Positions 42,897 through 51,385 of a stretch of DNA of 64,000 nucleotides are shown piece by piece; position 1 is the first letter of the stretch; the number at the start of each line of letters is the position of its first letter. Made by a program: the position numbers and the translations under genes. The stretch is taken from contig NZ_MCIA01000001.1 of the NCBI RefSeq assembly GCF_003609635.1, forward strand, positions 346,906 through 410,905, written 5' to 3'. The DNA is from Lacrimispora algidixylanolytica (lineage in GTDB: Bacteria; Bacillota; Clostridia; Lachnospirales; Lachnospiraceae). The notes below the pieces were generated by a model. The model had not been told where the DNA came from. It saw only the letters and a list, made by a program, of their open reading frames with translations, and did not search any database.

Positions 42897-43532
42897 TTAT
42901 TTAACAATGGTAACGGTTGAAGATCCGCCAAGGCCCATGGCATTGGCTTCTTCTGTGTCTAAATGGATTTCCAAACTGGAAGTATCTGTTACACGAATGG
43001 CTACGTGATCAAAAATGCCTCCGCGGATTCCTTCTGTCTTAATGCTTACTTCCTGACCATCGTGAACGCCAAATTTCAGCGCATCTGATGGATTCAAGTG
43101 AATATGTCTCTGGGCGATGATTAAGCCCTCTTTTGTCTCGATAGAACCTTTTGGTCCAACCAGTGTGATTCCTGGTGTGCCGGCTAAATCACCGGACATC
43201 TTTGGCTGAGCCTTTTTACCAAGCTTAAAGATATCGGCTGCTAAAATCTCCACCTGAGTTTGCTTTCTGACTGGTCCTAAGATACGAACCTTCTCAATGG
43301 CTCCCTTAGGGCCACAGATGGTCACTGTCTCCTTACAGGCATACTGTCCTGGCTGAGATAACTCCTTCATATTGGTAAGCTCATATCCCTTACCAAAAAG
43401 AGCATCTAAATCTTCCTGGGACAGATGTATGTGACGATTGGAAACACCTACTGGTATTTTGGAATCATCTTTTGTAGAATCTGTTTTCACAGCTTCCATT
43501 AAAAGTTGAATCACTGCTTCGTATTTATCCAT
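42897..43532 (-). CDS. PduL-type phosphate propanoyl/acetyltransferase
   Basis: Converts acetyl-CoA and phosphate to acetyl-phosphate and recycles CoA inside the compartment. The 211-residue protein has two beta-barrel halves with zinc-site motifs SNRHIHLSQEDLD and AQRHIHLNPSDA. Its first ~18 residues form an amphipathic helix (MDKYEAVIQLLMEAVKTDS), a likely encapsulation peptide. In the choline pathway the acetyl-phosphate feeds acetate kinase for ATP. Confidence 0.93.
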   Translation of the reverse strand: MDKYEAVIQLLMEAVKTDSTKDDSKIPVGVSNRHIHLSQEDLDALFGKGYELTNMKELSQPGQYACKETVTICGPKGAIEKVRILGPVRKQTQVEILAADIFKLGKKAQPKMSGDLAGTPGITLVGPKGSIETKEGLIIAQRHIHLNPSDALKFGVHDGQEVSIKTEGIRGGIFDHVAIRVTDTSSLEIHLDTEEANAMGLGGSSTVTIVK

Positions 43533-43556
43533 AATACTTTCCTTTCCCAGTTGTGA

Positions 43557-45104
43557 TTACTGACCCTTCATAGCCAGCACGATCTCTTTTACAAGAGCTG
43601 CTAACTTTTCATTGTCATCACAACCACTCTGACAAGATGCTGCCGGAGTTGTTTCCTTCTTATCAAAGGAAGATACAAAATCTGCTGGGCTGCTAGATGT
43701 CTTTGTGTTTCCATTCTTCCACATAAAAGTATTATCATCTTCTACAATGGTAGAACAATCTTTTAAACCATAAGCAACTGTCTTGATGTTGATTAAGTGC
43801 TTTGGACTTACATTCTCAGAAACAGAACTTCCACCACAGGTTCCGCAGCCTAAGGTGAAGGCAATTGGAAGACCTGTACTGATTCCTGTTCCACCCTGGC
43901 TTCCGCCTGTGTTAACAAGGATTCTGGAAGCTGGCTTCGCAGCAAACTTAATAACCTTATCACGGTCCTGAGTATGAATGCTCATGGTATGTCCGATACC
44001 GTTTTGTAACAGACGGATGCTAAGTCCGCAAGCTTCTTCCCAATCTTTAACGGTATAGAAGCCAAGTACGGTAGTCAGTTTTTCATAGGATAACGGATAT
44101 CCTTCTCCTACGCCTTCCTGCTTACCGATTAAAACTCTGGTTCCTTCTGGAATCTGGATTCCTGCAGCTGCAGCGATTACCTGAGGAGAACGTCCTACAA
44201 ATTTTGCATTCATGTTATGTCCGTTTTTAAATAACAGGTTGCAAACCTTGTCTGTCTCTTCTTTTGTCATAAAGTAGCCGCCCTGGCTCTTTAACTCGGA
44301 TACTACTTCTGCATGGTTGCTTTCCTCACAGATGATAGACTGCTCAGAAGCACAAATTGTACCATAGTCAAAGGTCTTGCTTGCCATAATCGTTCTTACT
44401 GCATGCTTTACATCTGCTGTCTTTTCGATGTATGCTGGAGAGTTTCCTGCGCCAACGCCGATGGCTGGCTTTCCTGCACTGTAAGCCGCTTTCACCATTC
44501 CAGGGCCGCCGGTAGCGATGATAATAGAAACTTCCTTACACTTCATCAGTTCATTGGTAGAACCCATAGAAGGCATTGTCACACAGCTAATGATTCCTTC
44601 TGGAGCGCCTGCTGCGATCGCTGCATTACGCATCACTTCGGTTGCTTTTAAAGTACATTTTGCAGCAGATGGATGTGGGGAAAATACAATTGCATTTCCT
44701 GACTTAATTGCGATCATGGATTTGAAAAATACAGTTGAAGTAGGGTTTGTGGAAGGAACAATACCCATGATAAGACCTACTGGCTCAGCAACCTCAATGG
44801 TTCTTGTTACAGTATCCTCAGAAAGAATGCCGGTTGTCTTCATACCCTTGATCTGATCGTAAAGGAGAGTGGATGCTGCGTGGTTTTTATACGCCTTATC
44901 CATTGCTACACCAAATCCAGTTTCTTCTGCTGCCATTTCGCCAAGACAAAGAGCATGCTCTTCTCCTGCTTTTGCCATACTTCTTAAGATAGCATCGATC
45001 TGCTCATCTGTATATTTTGCGATTGCTTTTGAAGCTGCTTCTCCGCATCTTGCTAAATCCCTTGCTTCTTGAATGGAACGTAAATCATAATCAAAATTTT
45101 CCAT
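43557..45104 (-). CDS. CoA-acylating acetaldehyde dehydrogenase (active copy)
   Basis: Oxidises acetaldehyde to acetyl-CoA with NAD. This 515-residue EutE/PduP/CutF-type enzyme keeps the catalytic Cys251 in DYGTICASEQS, the oxyanion Asn120 in PSTNPTST and the nucleotide loop IATGGPGMVKAAY. A flexible ~30-residue linker and the amphipathic tail NEKLAALVKEIVLAMKGQ at the C-terminus look like an encapsulation peptide. The paralogue at 53954-55447 lacks the catalytic residues, so this one must carry the flux. Confidence 0.93.
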   Translation of the reverse strand: MENFDYDLRSIQEARDLARCGEAASKAIAKYTDEQIDAILRSMAKAGEEHALCLGEMAAEETGFGVAMDKAYKNHAASTLLYDQIKGMKTTGILSEDTVTRTIEVAEPVGLIMGIVPSTNPTSTVFFKSMIAIKSGNAIVFSPHPSAAKCTLKATEVMRNAAIAAGAPEGIISCVTMPSMGSTNELMKCKEVSIIIATGGPGMVKAAYSAGKPAIGVGAGNSPAYIEKTADVKHAVRTIMASKTFDYGTICASEQSIICEESNHAEVVSELKSQGGYFMTKEETDKVCNLLFKNGHNMNAKFVGRSPQVIAAAAGIQIPEGTRVLIGKQEGVGEGYPLSYEKLTTVLGFYTVKDWEEACGLSIRLLQNGIGHTMSIHTQDRDKVIKFAAKPASRILVNTGGSQGGTGISTGLPIAFTLGCGTCGGSSVSENVSPKHLINIKTVAYGLKDCSTIVEDDNTFMWKNGNTKTSSSPADFVSSFDKKETTPAASCQSGCDDNEKLAALVKEIVLAMKGQ

Positions 45105-45130
45105 GTTCTGATTCTCCTCTTCTAAAAATC

Positions 45131-45724
45131 TTAATCATTTTGTCCATAATATTTCCCGAATTCTTCCAGCAGCAGGGTTTTATTTGCCTTTGATATCTCT
45201 CGTCCAGCTATGCTGAATTCATGATATTCGCGGGCAAGCGTCCTAAGCTCTGTTACCTTCATATCTTCAAGTATCTTCATGGTCTCGTGAAGACCATCCT
45301 GTTTCATCCAAACATCAACGGTCTCTTTTTTAATGGTACCCACCGTCTCTGTATCACAGGAAGGTTCTTCTTCTGTCAATACTACCACTGGTTGTGCCTG
45401 GATTTCTAGCTCCTGTGCCGGTACTGGCACTGGTTCATCATCAGGTTCTGTTCCACCGCCAATGACTACCACAAGCTCCTCATGAGGTCTTGGGATCACA
45501 TGGCGTGTGATCAGTGCGGTGGCGTCTAATCTCTCTACCGCTGCTGCCCCTGCATCTACCGCTGCTTTTACTGCTGCCACATCACCAGTTACTGTTACAG
45601 AGATAAGACCTCCGCCGACCGTAGTCTTTTCTACCAGAGATACATCTGCTGCCTTTAACATGGCATCGGCGGCTTCAATCGCAACCAACAGACCTTTTGT
45701 TTCTATAAAGCCAAGTGCCTGCAT
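45131..45724 (-). CDS. BMC-H shell protein with C-terminal SAP/Rho_N-like extension
   Basis: A 197-residue protein. Residues 1-90 are a BMC domain (ALGFIETKGLLVAIEAADAM). A Pro/Glu-rich linker follows. The last ~45 residues read KVTELRTLAREYHEFSIAGREISKANKTLLLEEF, which resembles the small helix-extended-helix SAP or Rho_N fold. Shell proteins with extra C-terminal domains are known (PduK, EutK). This tail may bind nucleic acid or another protein. AGGAGG precedes the start. Confidence 0.88.
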   Translation of the reverse strand: MQALGFIETKGLLVAIEAADAMLKAADVSLVEKTTVGGGLISVTVTGDVAAVKAAVDAGAAAVERLDATALITRHVIPRPHEELVVVIGGGTEPDDEPVPVPAQELEIQAQPVVVLTEEEPSCDTETVGTIKKETVDVWMKQDGLHETMKILEDMKVTELRTLAREYHEFSIAGREISKANKTLLLEEFGKYYGQND

Positions 45725-45735
45725 CGTCTACCTCC

Positions 45736-46365
45736 TTAAACCAGATCTGCCCAGTTTGCCGGATACGTCGAGTAGAATACTCTCGCTTTATCCGGGGAAC
45801 CCCAGATCACCTTAGATCCTGATGGTACGTAAAGGACATCTCCTGCCTTTGCCGTATAAGTCTTTCCGTCAATTGTCACTGTAAGAGTTCCTTCAATGAC
45901 ATAATCGATCTCTTCGTATGTTAACTCCCATTCAAATTCAGAATGGTCGATTACGAGAAAACCTGCGCTCATCTTGGATTCTTCTTTGCTTACCAATTCC
46001 TGATAGTAAGCTTTTACATTAGGATCCCCTGTGTCAAATACGTCCATTTTCACGGAGCTTCCACGTACTACTTTAAGGCCATTTCCATGGTTTTCTGACT
46101 CATATGGCTTTAAAATGTCATTTAACATTCCTTTTTCCATCAGTGCCTTTAGTACCATATAAATTTTATCACTGTCAATATCCATACCTGCAAGTGCTGG
46201 CTGGATCTGTGGTTTTTCCTCTGCCTTGTCACAGAAGGTAATACCAAAAGCATCTGCTGCATCCTTTGCGGATGGAGTGATAATGCTTCCGCATTCCATG
46301 TAACAAACCTTTTTGCCTTCTTTATGGAGCATCTCTACATCTTTTGCACAAATCAACTGCTTCAT
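45736..46365 (-). CDS. EutQ-like cupin protein
   Basis: A 209-residue protein. The C-terminal ~110 residues are a cupin barrel (YEEIDYVIEGTLTVTIDGKTY, then AGDVLYVPSGSKVIWG) like EutQ. The N-terminal ~50 residues (SIITPSAKDAADAFGITFCDK) resemble the N-terminal module of the EutT-like protein two genes away. EutQ proteins have been linked to acetate kinase-like activity and compartment assembly. Its role in choline loci is not settled. Confidence 0.82.
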   Translation of the reverse strand: MKQLICAKDVEMLHKEGKKVCYMECGSIITPSAKDAADAFGITFCDKAEEKPQIQPALAGMDIDSDKIYMVLKALMEKGMLNDILKPYESENHGNGLKVVRGSSVKMDVFDTGDPNVKAYYQELVSKEESKMSAGFLVIDHSEFEWELTYEEIDYVIEGTLTVTIDGKTYTAKAGDVLYVPSGSKVIWGSPDKARVFYSTYPANWADLV

Positions 46366-46380
46366 ATGATCACTTCCCTT

Positions 46381-46644
46381 CTATATAAATTGGCAATCTT
46401 CATCAATGATTCCAATTACCACTGCATCGATAGGAATCTCATCGCTTCCAAGCATTCGTCTGGCAGAAGAGCCAGTAGAAACGATCACACGATCGCCGAT
46501 GCCTGCACTGATGATATCGGCTACGATCATCCGCTCGCCTTCCCTGGTACCACCGATAATCTCAGCAAGCATGAATTTATAACCGTTTAAGGTGTCGGCT
46601 TTTCTGGTTGCCCAAATGTTGTCGATCAGTCTTGCTGCTACCAT
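46381..46644 (-). CDS. EutN/CcmL pentameric vertex protein (BMC-P)
   Basis: An 87-residue BMC-P protein that caps the twelve vertices of the shell. It shows the typical ARLIDNIWATRKADTLNGYKFMLAEI start and the GIGDRVIVSTGSSARRM and IDAVVIGIID segments. It is the only vertex gene in the locus, and is needed once per shell type. Its start overlaps the GrpU-like gene stop. Confidence 0.95.
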   Translation of the reverse strand: MVAARLIDNIWATRKADTLNGYKFMLAEIIGGTREGERMIVADIISAGIGDRVIVSTGSSARRMLGSDEIPIDAVVIGIIDEDCQFI

Positions 46645-46943
46645 TCCATGGTACCTCTCTTCTCTCTTATTTTTATCTCTTCCAGCGCTGCCTCTACCGA
46701 TGCCGTATCTCCAAATATCGCCAGCATAATCATGTTCTGTGGGCAGCTTCCCCTGATATCTTCTACCGTTACGCCAACAGCTTTTTCCGCTACATCGGCG
46801 GCGCAGACCATCTCTATGATTCGCCCCTGAATGAGCCCAACTGCATCCACCGGCCCGATGGGGGTTGAGGCGCCGGAGCCTTTTCTGCGGTTTAAAATAT
46901 CAATGGTTCCTTTTGACGGTGATTTAATGATCCGGTATTCCAT
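46638..46943 (-). CDS. GrpU-like BMC shell protein with putative Fe-S site
   Basis: A 101-residue divergent BMC protein. Its N-terminus (IKSPSKGTIDILNRRKGSG) precedes the BMC core VDAVGLIQGRIIEMVCAADVAEKAVG. The pore-facing segment reads EDIRGSCPQNMIML. The GxCPQ motif is the one reported to coordinate an iron-sulfur cluster at the pore of GrpU, a shell protein of glycyl-radical compartments. A single Cys per subunit around a multifold pore would supply the ligands. It may carry electrons across the shell; that is inference. Confidence 0.78.
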   Translation of the reverse strand: MEYRIIKSPSKGTIDILNRRKGSGASTPIGPVDAVGLIQGRIIEMVCAADVAEKAVGVTVEDIRGSCPQNMIMLAIFGDTASVEAALEEIKIREKRGTMEW

Positions 46944-46958
46944 ACGTCCACTTCCTTT

Positions 46959-47804
46959 TTATGCCATTTCCTCCTGTGTACAGGAGAATGCGATTCCAAG
47001 AGGAGTTACAAACATTGGGTTATCAGGTTTTCTTGTCTTGATTCCCGTCTGTTTTTCTATGATTCCTTCGATTCCAATCAGACAGCAAGTTCCACCTACC
47101 AGGTAGATCTCTTCTACGTCATGACCTTCGATGTGATGTTTTATAATAGATGCTACCTTTTCAACTACCGGTTTTAAGACCGGAAGCAGCTCCTTGTGGT
47201 GTTTTTCCTCTCGCTTATAAACGTCTGCGTCCTGAAAGTTCATATTATACGCTCCGGATATCACCAGAGAGAAATGGGTTCCGCCAGTGGGTTCATCTGC
47301 AACATATACCACTTTTCCATCCTTTAAGATAGAAATACCTGTGGTTCCGCCGCCGATATCCACGACTGCTCCATTTTCAATTTTTAATACTGCATTTGCT
47401 GCCGTAGGCTCATCAAGAAGGGCAGTAATTTCAAATCCCGCACCCTGCACCACATTCTTTATAGCACCTCCGTCGAGAGCGTCCGTTCCTGGGGGAATTG
47501 CTGCTGCTGCATAAATCAGCTCTGTATTAAGCTTTTCCTCAAGTTCTGCCTTAAGCTCTCTAACGATTCGGATCGCACCGATATAATCGACAACCATACC
47601 GTCACGGACTACATCTGCATACCGGTAAGCACCTGCCACTGGCTTATAATTTTCATCAAGCACAGCTAGTACCACACACGCGGTTCCCAAATCGACTCCC
47701 GTATAGTATACAGAGGAGCTTCCTGATACAGGATGCTTTACGACTGCTTCAAACTGGCTTACCAGCTCATTGCAGCTATCAAAATTAATTACTTTCTTTG
47801 ACAT
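46959..47804 (-). CDS. EutJ-like actin-fold chaperone
   Basis: A 281-residue Hsp70/actin-fold ATPase. The phosphate loops are SSVYYTGVDLGTACVVLAVLD and ENGAVVDIGGGTTGISI, and VEEIYLVGGTCCLIGIEG closes the nucleotide site. EutJ is a conserved companion of microcompartment operons and is thought to reactivate or fold cargo. It overlaps the EutT-like gene by 16 bp. Soluble, no signal. Confidence 0.9.
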   Translation of the reverse strand: MSKKVINFDSCNELVSQFEAVVKHPVSGSSSVYYTGVDLGTACVVLAVLDENYKPVAGAYRYADVVRDGMVVDYIGAIRIVRELKAELEEKLNTELIYAAAAIPPGTDALDGGAIKNVVQGAGFEITALLDEPTAANAVLKIENGAVVDIGGGTTGISILKDGKVVYVADEPTGGTHFSLVISGAYNMNFQDADVYKREEKHHKELLPVLKPVVEKVASIIKHHIEGHDVEEIYLVGGTCCLIGIEGIIEKQTGIKTRKPDNPMFVTPLGIAFSCTQEEMA

Positions 47805-48418
47805 GCTTTTCCTCCGTATTCCAAACAGATGAGTTGAGATAAACGGTTAATCACCGGGTTAAAACGATTGTCTCCTGCTTCTGCCGCCAGCTCTCTTACA
47901 CTACAGCGCAAACGGTGAAGCAACACAATTTCTTTTCCTTTTTCTGACTGGGCGTGAAAGCCGGAAATATCAAAGCAATCATCAAAGGGTTCTTTTATAT
48001 TATCTTTATGAAAGCCGGTACAAACCTGAATGGTAATGTCCTCTTCGTTACTTTCTTTCCCCACGTCCGAAAGCTTCCGTTCAAGGTCAAATACTTGCTG
48101 TGCTAAAAGTACGTCCCGTTCCATGAGTAAAAGTCCTGTTTCTAAGAACTGAGCCTGAAGCGTTTTCTTCTTAAGCTCAAGCAGTCCACTTATTGTAACC
48201 TGCTTATTGGCCTCAGGTTCTTTTGTCTCTACCTTTTTCTCTTCTGGTTTAAAAGTTTTTCTTTTTATGGACATTGGATCGTCACAAAAGGAAATTTTCT
48301 TATCCACCAAATACTGTCTTGCTCCGGGCGTAAGTCTTGTTCCTCCTAACAAATCATAAGAGGTAAAGGGTTCTCTACGAAACAAAATTCTTAAATCATC
48401 TTCTGTGATGAATTTCAT
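47789..48418 (-). CDS. EutT-like protein (cobalamin adenosyltransferase homologue)
   Basis: A 209-residue protein. Its start, FITEDDLRILF then TRLTPGARQYLVDKKISFCDD, matches the N-terminus of EutT. The C-terminal helices (LRCSVRELAAEAGDNRFNPVINRLSQLICLE) match the adenosyltransferase helical bundle. The Cys-rich metal motif found between these parts in EutT is not present. CutC needs no B12, so a cobalamin role is unexpected. It may be repurposed for scaffold or cargo binding. The ADH gene stop overlaps its start. Confidence 0.7.
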   Translation of the reverse strand: MKFITEDDLRILFRREPFTSYDLLGGTRLTPGARQYLVDKKISFCDDPMSIKRKTFKPEEKKVETKEPEANKQVTISGLLELKKKTLQAQFLETGLLLMERDVLLAQQVFDLERKLSDVGKESNEEDITIQVCTGFHKDNIKEPFDDCFDISGFHAQSEKGKEIVLLHRLRCSVRELAAEAGDNRFNPVINRLSQLICLEYGGKACQRK

Positions 48419-49554
48419 TAAAATCCCCCCTTACACAATTTGCGATAGATATTTGCAATATCTTCTGCTGTCGGAACTCTTGGGTTCGTTAATGTGCAGT
48501 TATCATGAAGAGCCTTCTCTGCCATTTCTTCTACAGCCTGTAAAAATTCATCACGATCTACGTTTAAATCCGTGATCTGCTGCGGAATCTTAATCTTAGT
48601 CATAAGGTTCTTTATATGACGCACCAGGCCGTGTACCGTGGCTTTATCTGTTCCAGCTGCGAATCCAAGCATATTGGCAATCGCCATATAGCGGTTGCAG
48701 GCATCGTATTCTCCGGCTTCTTCTAAGCCTGCGTTATAACTGATGATATGAGGAAGTAAAATTGCATTGCTTCTTCCGTGAGGAATATGGAATTTTGCTC
48801 CAAGGGCATGAGCCATACTATGGCAAAGTCCTAATCCTGCACCGTTAAAGGCAACACCTGCCAGACAGGATGCATTGTGCATATGGGTTCTAGCTTCTAT
48901 ATCGTTTCCATTTTCTACGGTTGTGGCAAGATAGTTCCAAACTAGCTTCACTGCTTTTTCTGCAAATGCATCTGTAAAATCACCAGCACTGGTTGAAACA
49001 TAAGCTTCTAGTGCATGTGTCAGTACATCCATTCCGGTATCTGCCGTAATATGAGGCGGAACCGATACAGTAAAGCGTGGATCTAAAAATGCCACATCAG
49101 GCATCATGCTGTCAGAACGCAGCGGGTATTTTGCCTGAGCCTGAGGATCTGAGATAACAGAAAAATTCGTCACTTCACTGCCAGTACCGCTGGTGGTTGG
49201 AACTGCGACCAGATAAAGCTTTGCATTGCACATCTGTGTATAGATGTGGCTTGCCGCTTTTGCTGTATCGATGGCAGATCCGCCGCCAAGTGCGATGATG
49301 GCATCTGGTCCAAAGCTTTGCATATTACCGATTGCCTTAGAAACTACTTCAATGGTAGGATCTGGTACTACTTCAGAAAACACTTCAAAGCTGCTTCCCT
49401 TTTCGGTTAACAGGTCTGTAATCATGCTTACCTTTCCGGACTGAGCCATAAAAGGATCACAGATGATATAAGCCTTGTTGATTGGAAGCTCCTTTATCCT
49501 ATCAAGACAAGAAGATCCCATATAAACCTTTGTGTTCATTACAAATTGCTCCAC
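48418..49554 (-). CDS. iron-containing alcohol dehydrogenase (CutO/EutG-like)
   Basis: Reduces acetaldehyde to ethanol and regenerates NAD for the aldehyde dehydrogenase. The 378-residue group III enzyme has ALGGGSAIDTAKA, PTTSGTGSEVT, DVLTHALEAYVS and CHSMAHALGAKFHIPHGR with its iron ligands. The start is a GTG at 49554, nine bases after GGAGGG; an upstream GTG at 49575 overlaps the ribosome site. It sits between EutP and the EutT-like gene. It is distinct from the iol dehydrogenase at 8836-9990. Confidence 0.92.
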   Translation of the reverse strand: MEQFVMNTKVYMGSSCLDRIKELPINKAYIICDPFMAQSGKVSMITDLLTEKGSSFEVFSEVVPDPTIEVVSKAIGNMQSFGPDAIIALGGGSAIDTAKAASHIYTQMCNAKLYLVAVPTTSGTGSEVTNFSVISDPQAQAKYPLRSDSMMPDVAFLDPRFTVSVPPHITADTGMDVLTHALEAYVSTSAGDFTDAFAEKAVKLVWNYLATTVENGNDIEARTHMHNASCLAGVAFNGAGLGLCHSMAHALGAKFHIPHGRSNAILLPHIISYNAGLEEAGEYDACNRYMAIANMLGFAAGTDKATVHGLVRHIKNLMTKIKIPQQITDLNVDRDEFLQAVEEMAEKALHDNCTLTNPRVPTAEDIANIYRKLCKGGF

Positions 49555-49626
49555 GTTACATTTCCCTCCTTTCACTAAATTTGTCCTGCTTTCTGGACAT
49601 TCAGGTATACCCTTGGGTATTTCATG

Positions 49627-50058
49627 TTATTTGATTGCTTCCACTAAATCACTAAGACCAGTCTGGTCCCCAAGATTTATATGGTGGTAAGGTTCTGTAA
49701 CTCCTGTTTTTTTCAACTGACGGATACACCAGCCATCATTTTCAGGCTTTTCTCCGCTTCTAGTAATGACTCCGATTACCGGAACCCGGAACGCTTTTGC
49801 AAATCCAGGCGGGTAGCTTTCCCGGCATGAAGACTGGTCTACCAGCATCAGTACATGAGATGCGTCCTGGGCCGCTGCAATAATATGCTTGTGCATCCAG
49901 GGACTTTCTAAGTAGACTCCAGGAACATCCAGGGTTCTTTTCCCATATACCATGTTTTGGGTCCGCCTCGCCGGCTCATCAATGTCATTAAAAACATTAG
50001 CCAACGAAGTTTTCCCACTGCCGCCTGCACCAATGATCATGATTCTCTTCTTTCTCAT
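49627..50058 (-). CDS. EutP/PduV-like small GTPase
   Basis: A 143-residue P-loop protein. The P-loop is IIGAGGSGKTS near residue 8, followed by TLDVPGVYLESPWMH and VLMLVDQSSC. Proteins of this family accompany microcompartment operons and are thought to help position the organelle; ATP/GTPase and kinase activity have been proposed. It overlaps the EutS-like gene by 4 bp. Confidence 0.85.
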   Translation of the reverse strand: MRKKRIMIIGAGGSGKTSLANVFNDIDEPARRTQNMVYGKRTLDVPGVYLESPWMHKHIIAAAQDASHVLMLVDQSSCRESYPPGFAKAFRVPVIGVITRSGEKPENDGWCIRQLKKTGVTEPYHHINLGDQTGLSDLVEAIK

Positions 50059-50393
50059 GTCTTAGTAACAGGTGGAACCGTGTAGCCAAGTACGCGATTT
50101 AAAGTTTCGCATACGGCAGTTAAAGCAGTTTCCACACTATCCACGTCGCCTGCAATGATGACAGATCCGGTAAACCGGTCTAAAAATCCAATTTCCACGT
50201 CCGCTGCTTTTGCTGCAATATCCGCTGCAATAATGGACGTTTCATATGGAGATAAGGTCAAAATTCCGATGGCGCCAAGTGCATCAATGCCCAGACACTC
50301 ATATACCTCCCCGATGGGGGATGCAATGACATGGGCAATGGTTACCTGTTTTCCTGGAACCGATTCCTCTATGACACGCTGCATCTCTACCAC
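50055..50393 (-). CDS. EutS/PduU-like circularly permuted BMC shell protein
   Basis: A 112-residue shell protein of the EutS/PduU group. The N-terminal GKQVTIAHVIASPIGEVYECLGI makes the small beta-barrel and the core IGILTLSPYETSIIAADIAAKAADVEIGFLDRF is the permuted BMC fold. It starts at a GTG (50393) after AGGGG; ATG at 50384 is an alternative. It lies between CutD and EutP, which is an unusual break from the main shell block. Confidence 0.88.
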   Translation of the reverse strand: MVEMQRVIEESVPGKQVTIAHVIASPIGEVYECLGIDALGAIGILTLSPYETSIIAADIAAKAADVEIGFLDRFTGSVIIAGDVDSVETALTAVCETLNRVLGYTVPPVTKT

Positions 50394-50409
50394 GACGTTT
50401 TCCCCTTTC

Positions 50410-51363
50410 CTAGTGCTTCACCACAGTAACCGGAAATTGATATTCTTTCATCCATCCTTCGATCCGGTCTAGATCCTCTGCATTTAAGCTTGGATCGCCG
50501 TCAATGGGATACTTCATATCAAGCTGATTGTATTTGTTCACACCCAGCTTATGATATGGCAGTAAATCAACTCCCTTAAAATTCTTATCGTCACGGAACG
50601 GCATCAAAAATTTGATAACCGCATCAATCTCTTCTCTGCTATCGTTAATTCCCTTTAACATAGGCATACGTACCTTTACGTTATAGCGACGGTGTAAAAG
50701 TTCCTTTATATTGGTTAAAATCAGCTCATTGCTTACTCCTACCAACTCGTTGTGTTTCACGGGATCCATATGCTTTATGTCAAAGAGAAATAAATCTACG
50801 TATTCTGCAATCTTTAATATCGTTTCCGTTTTTGTATAACCGCAGGTTTCAATCGCTGTATTGATTCCTTCCCGCTTACAGGCCATTAAAAGGTTTAAGG
50901 CTGCTTCTGGCTGAGCGGTTACTTCGCCGCCGCCAAGGGTTACCCCTCCGCCAGAAATGTCATAAAACGCTACATCCTCCTCCACGATCTTTAACAGTTC
51001 TGAAATGGTTTTCACCTCTCCAGCAATGTTAAGCGCTGCATTTGGACATACCTTTACGCATTTCATACAGCCGATGCAGTCCTTTTCCCGCACTATTTCA
51101 TGCTTACCGGTCTCGTTAAGTATCACATGGATTCCCACAGGACATACGTCAACGCATGCCCCGCAGTCTACACAGGAATTTCTTTTATACATCACCTGGA
51201 ATTTCCGTTCCAGCCCTTCCGGGTTGGCACACCATTTACACCGGAGCGGACAGCCTTTAAAGAATACCATAGTTCTGATACCCGGCCCGTCATACATATT
51301 GTACTTCTGGACATTAAAGATTAGCGCCTTACGTTCAATCTCTCCTGTATTTCCATGGTCCAT
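50410..51363 (-). CDS. cutD: choline TMA-lyase activating enzyme
   Basis: A 317-residue radical SAM enzyme that generates the glycyl radical on CutC. The SAM cluster motif is FKGCPLRCKWCANPEG near residue 40. Two ferredoxin-type clusters follow (CVDCGACVDVCPVG and CIGCMKCVKVCPNA), as in other glycyl-radical activases with extra domains. The start at 51363 begins just after the CutC stop region, 22 bp away. A longer frame overlapping cutC lacks a ribosome site. Confidence 0.95.
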   Translation of the reverse strand: MDHGNTGEIERKALIFNVQKYNMYDGPGIRTMVFFKGCPLRCKWCANPEGLERKFQVMYKRNSCVDCGACVDVCPVGIHVILNETGKHEIVREKDCIGCMKCVKVCPNAALNIAGEVKTISELLKIVEEDVAFYDISGGGVTLGGGEVTAQPEAALNLLMACKREGINTAIETCGYTKTETILKIAEYVDLFLFDIKHMDPVKHNELVGVSNELILTNIKELLHRRYNVKVRMPMLKGINDSREEIDAVIKFLMPFRDDKNFKGVDLLPYHKLGVNKYNQLDMKYPIDGDPSLNAEDLDRIEGWMKEYQFPVTVVKH

Positions 51364-51385
51364 AGTGATTAATCTCCGTTTCCTT

